DNA of 43,743 bases, from NCBI GenBank assembly GCA_021201905.1, contig JAJQEA010000311.1, positions 1-43,743 on the forward strand. Reading direction: 5' to 3'. Positions within the stretch are counted from its first letter, which is position 1, and every line of letters starts with the position of its first letter. The translations under genes were made by a program, and so were the position numbers. A model generated the notes under the pieces. It ran no database searches. It saw only the letters and a program-made list of their open reading frames with translations, and had not been told where the DNA came from. This stretch comes from Clostridia bacterium (GTDB lineage: Bacteria; Bacillota; Clostridia; Lachnospirales; Lachnospiraceae). This document shows positions 41,702 to 43,743 of this stretch, in pieces.

Positions 41702-42611
41702 CCGGGAGATGAAGGTCAGCTCCAGAAGCATCCGGCTGCCCCTCATCATCGTGCTGTTCAATGGAATCCTGTCCATGGTCACACTGCTCAATATGTATTC
41801 CGCTGTGGCCCAGGTGGAGTCCGCGGCGGTCATACAGTACAGCAGCTTTATGGATATGTATGAGTTTGTCACCACCATTGAGTTTATCCTGCTGATGTTC
41901 ATAGTGCCGGCCGTGACAGCGGCCAGCATAAGCGGGGAGCGGGAGCGGCAGACCCTGGAATTGATGCTCACCACCCAGATGACGGCGTCCCAGGTGGTGA
42001 TTGGGAAGCTGATGAGCGCGCTGAGCACGCTGCTCTTACTGATTGTGTCCAGCTTCCCGGCGGTGGCCATGGTATTTGTCTATGGGGGAATCACATGGCA
42101 GGATATCCTGTCCCTCCTTCTGTGCTATATCACGGTGGCCTTTTTTGCGGGAAGCCTGGGAATCTGTTTCTCGGCCCTGTTCAAACGGTCTACCATATCC
42201 ACGGTGGTTACCTATGGGGTGCTTATAGCCGTGGTGGCCGGGACATACTTTATAAATAAGTTTTCACTCTCCCTGTCCTCCATGAATATAAGCAATTCAG
42301 TGGTGGCCTATGGTTTCGGGGAAAATGTGGTCAAACCGTCATCGGGAAATGTGATATATCTGCTGCTTCTCAATCCTGCGGCTACCTTTTATACAATCAT
42401 AAACGGACAGATGGGCGGCAGCATACCCACGGCCAGGATGGCAGGCTATTTTGGGATGCCGTCCACCGGCTTTGTGATGGAGAACTGGATTATCATAAGC
42501 ATTGTGATTCAGCTGGCCATAGCCGTGCTGATGATTTGGGTGGCTGTCAAGGCAGTGGAGCCGGTTAAGCGCAGGCGCAGACAGAAGAAGGCAGTTAAGA
42601 AAGGGGATTAA
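41679..42611 (+). CDS. ABC-2 type permease (GldF-like)
   Basis: Membrane subunit, about 310 residues, with six hydrophobic segments after a basic N-terminus (RNPVYSREMKVSSRSIRLP). The EFILLMFIVPAVTAASISGERERQTLELML tract (here read as VPAVTAASISGERERQTLEL) is the hallmark of ABC-2/GldF permeases. The C-terminus is very basic (KRRRRQKKAVKKGD). The start is taken at the tandem ATG 41679/41682, overlapping the ATPase gene; a longer start at 41652 lacks a ribosome site. Together with the GldG-like protein and ATPase it forms an exporter of unknown cargo, perhaps controlled by the upstream two-component pair. Confidence 0.9.
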   Translation: MMRNPVYSREMKVSSRSIRLPLIIVLFNGILSMVTLLNMYSAVAQVESAAVIQYSSFMDMYEFVTTIEFILLMFIVPAVTAASISGERERQTLELMLTTQMTASQVVIGKLMSALSTLLLLIVSSFPAVAMVFVYGGITWQDILSLLLCYITVAFFAGSLGICFSALFKRSTISTVVTYGVLIAVVAGTYFINKFSLSLSSMNISNSVVAYGFGENVVKPSSGNVIYLLLLNPAATFYTIINGQMGGSIPTARMAGYFGMPSTGFVMENWIIISIVIQLAIAVLMIWVAVKAVEPVKRRRRQKKAVKKGD

Positions 42612-42613
42612 TC

Positions 42614-43743
42614 ATGGGAATTATTAAAGCAGTTACCACAGCAGTGGGAGGAGCCCTGGCCGACCAGTGGCTGGAGGCCATTGAGCCGGATGATATGGGG
42701 GACAGAACCGTCTTTGTCCGGGGCGTCCAGGTGCGCAGAGGAAGAGGATCTAATACAAAGGGATCATCTGATATCGTGTCAGACGGTTCTGTCATCCATG
42801 TGTATCCCAACCAGTTCATGATGTTGGTGGACGGCGGAAAGATAGTGGATTACACGGCGGAGGAAGGCTACTACAAGGTCAGCCATTCCTCCATGCCCTC
42901 CATGTTTAACGGGCAGTTCGGTGAGGCTCTGAAGGAGTCGTTTAACCGTATCCGTTTCGGAGGCGTGACACCCGGGGCTCAGAAGGTATATTATGTCAAT
43001 CTTCAGGAGATAAAGGGAATCAAATTCGGCACCCGCAACCCGGTGAATTATTTTGACAACTTCTACAATGCGGAGCTGTTCCTGAGGGCCCATGGAACGT
43101 ACTCCATCAAAGTCACAGACCCCATTAAGTTTTACGCTGAGGTGATCCCGAAGAATGCAGACCATGTGGATATAGACTCCATCAATGAGCAGTACCTGTC
43201 GGAATTTCTGGAGGCTCTGCAGACATCCATCAACCAGATGTCGGCAGACGGCACCAGGATATCCTATGTCACCTCCAGGAGCCGGGAGCTGGGACAGTAT
43301 ATGGCCCATACCCTGGACGAGGAATGGAACCGGATGAGAGGGATGGAGATACAGGCCGTGGGTATTGCCAGCATTACCTACGACGAGGAATCCCAGAATC
43401 TGATTAACCTGAGGAACCGGGGAGCCATGATGAGCGACCCGTCAATCAGGGAGGGTTATGTACAGACCACCATCGCGGAGGGGCTTAAAAACGCGGGCTC
43501 CAACGACAACGGAGCGATGGCCGGCTTTATGGGCATGGGGATGGGAATGCAGATGGGCGGCGGCTTCATGGGCGCGGCATCCAACACCAACATGCAGCAG
43601 ATGCATATGAACCAGGCCCCGGGCCGTATGCCCGGAAATACCGGAACGCCCGTGGGGGACCAGCCGGCGGGAAGCCAGCCTGTAGGAAGCCAGCCTATAG
43701 GAAGCCAGCCTATAGGAAGCCAGCCGTCCGGCAGCCAGTGGGC
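42614..43743 (+). CDS. SPFH-domain protein (YdjI-like), cut by window end
   Basis: N-terminal 376 residues of an SPFH/virion-core-like protein; no stop before the window end. SPFH region about residues 50-270 with VYYVNLQEIKGIKFGTRNP and YFDNFYNAELFLRAHGTYS, typical of the YdjI-like branch, in which the domain often precedes zinc-ribbon segments. A Gly/Met-rich stretch (GMGMGMQMGGGFMG) and then GSQPxGSQP repeats follow. The family scaffolds membrane-associated complexes; members are often near stress or envelope genes. GGGGATTAATC precedes the ATG, three bases after the permease stop, so it belongs to the same transcript. Confidence 0.88.
   Translation, partial: MGIIKAVTTAVGGALADQWLEAIEPDDMGDRTVFVRGVQVRRGRGSNTKGSSDIVSDGSVIHVYPNQFMMLVDGGKIVDYTAEEGYYKVSHSSMPSMFNGQFGEALKESFNRIRFGGVTPGAQKVYYVNLQEIKGIKFGTRNPVNYFDNFYNAELFLRAHGTYSIKVTDPIKFYAEVIPKNADHVDIDSINEQYLSEFLEALQTSINQMSADGTRISYVTSRSRELGQYMAHTLDEEWNRMRGMEIQAVGIASITYDEESQNLINLRNRGAMMSDPSIREGYVQTTIAEGLKNAGSNDNGAMAGFMGMGMGMQMGGGFMGAASNTNMQQMHMNQAPGRMPGNTGTPVGDQPAGSQPVGSQPIGSQPIGSQPSGSQW
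43670..43743 (+). repeat. 15-bp repeats encoding GSQPx
   Basis: Four complete 15-base units (43670-43729) beginning GGAAGCCAGCC, plus a partial fifth to the window end. They encode Gly-Ser-Gln-Pro-x within the SPFH protein. The array may continue beyond the window. Confidence 0.85.

Overview
The window looks like chromosomal DNA of a Gram-positive gut clostridium, most likely Lachnospiraceae of the Enterocloster/Clostridium bolteae-clostridioformis type. This is inferred from roughly 50% GC judged by eye, strong AGGAGG-type ribosome binding sites, sigma-A promoters, a CIRCE-controlled clpB, a DUF4250 gene, ChW repeats, a VanRS-like two-component pair and abundant TRAP transport genes. No phage, insertion sequence, CRISPR array, rRNA or tRNA was recognised. 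Most of the window is ordinary core and accessory chromosome.

Layout. 0-4.7 kb: a TRAP C4-dicarboxylate-type transporter (dctP, dctQ, dctM) with an attenuator-like hairpin after dctP, a YcxB-like membrane protein, and a second, orphan TRAP binding protein. 4.8-8.1 kb: a membrane-anchored protein with seven KETTKA repeats (minus strand), a small HD (p)ppGpp-hydrolase-like protein and a secreted polysaccharide deacetylase with QPEGQ and ChW repeats. 8.2-11.4 kb: a structured leader, a bitopic membrane protein, purine nucleoside phosphorylase and a repeat lipoprotein. 11.4-14.7 kb: clpB behind a CIRCE/promoter overlap and an unusual leader, then a 59-residue DUF4250 gene. 14.8-23.2 kb: a type IV pilus / type II secretion-like locus (PilC, PilM-PilN-like fusion, PilO-like, three minor prepilins, prepilin peptidase on the minus strand, PilB-type ATPase, two major-type prepilins) with no PilT in view. 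23.2-28.6 kb: cardiolipin synthase, a PF06541-type membrane protein, PlsC acyltransferase, PheA and a DUF815 ATPase. 28.7-32.5 kb: polyphosphate metabolism (ppx, ppk). 32.6-36.0 kb, minus strand: metallo-beta-lactamase-fold protein, CdaR-type regulator, GntP-type permease. 36.3-43.7 kb: VanR/VanS-like pair, a large GldG/DUF4350-like membrane protein, ABC ATPase, ABC-2 permease and an SPFH protein cut by the window end.

The most striking feature is a set of lesions in otherwise well-conserved genes. Three genes within 4.8 kb (cls, plsC, DUF815) are each interrupted by a single in-frame TAG, with conserved family sequence continuing in the same frame on the far side. The prepilin peptidase and the PF06541 protein each carry an apparent one-base frameshift. 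Two secreted-protein genes (orphan dctP, polysaccharide deacetylase) have a good Shine-Dalgarno site and signal peptide that are out of frame with, or lack, a usable start codon. TAG is used as the ordinary terminal stop in many other genes here, so global recoding is unlikely. The choices are sequence error, real gene decay, or local nonsense suppression.

The second notable item is the clpB leader. A CIRCE operator overlaps the -35 box. Behind it lies a 15-codon ORF whose Shine-Dalgarno sequence is partly buried in a hairpin and whose stop overlaps the clpB start (ATGA), which would allow HrcA control plus a translational or thermosensor-like layer.
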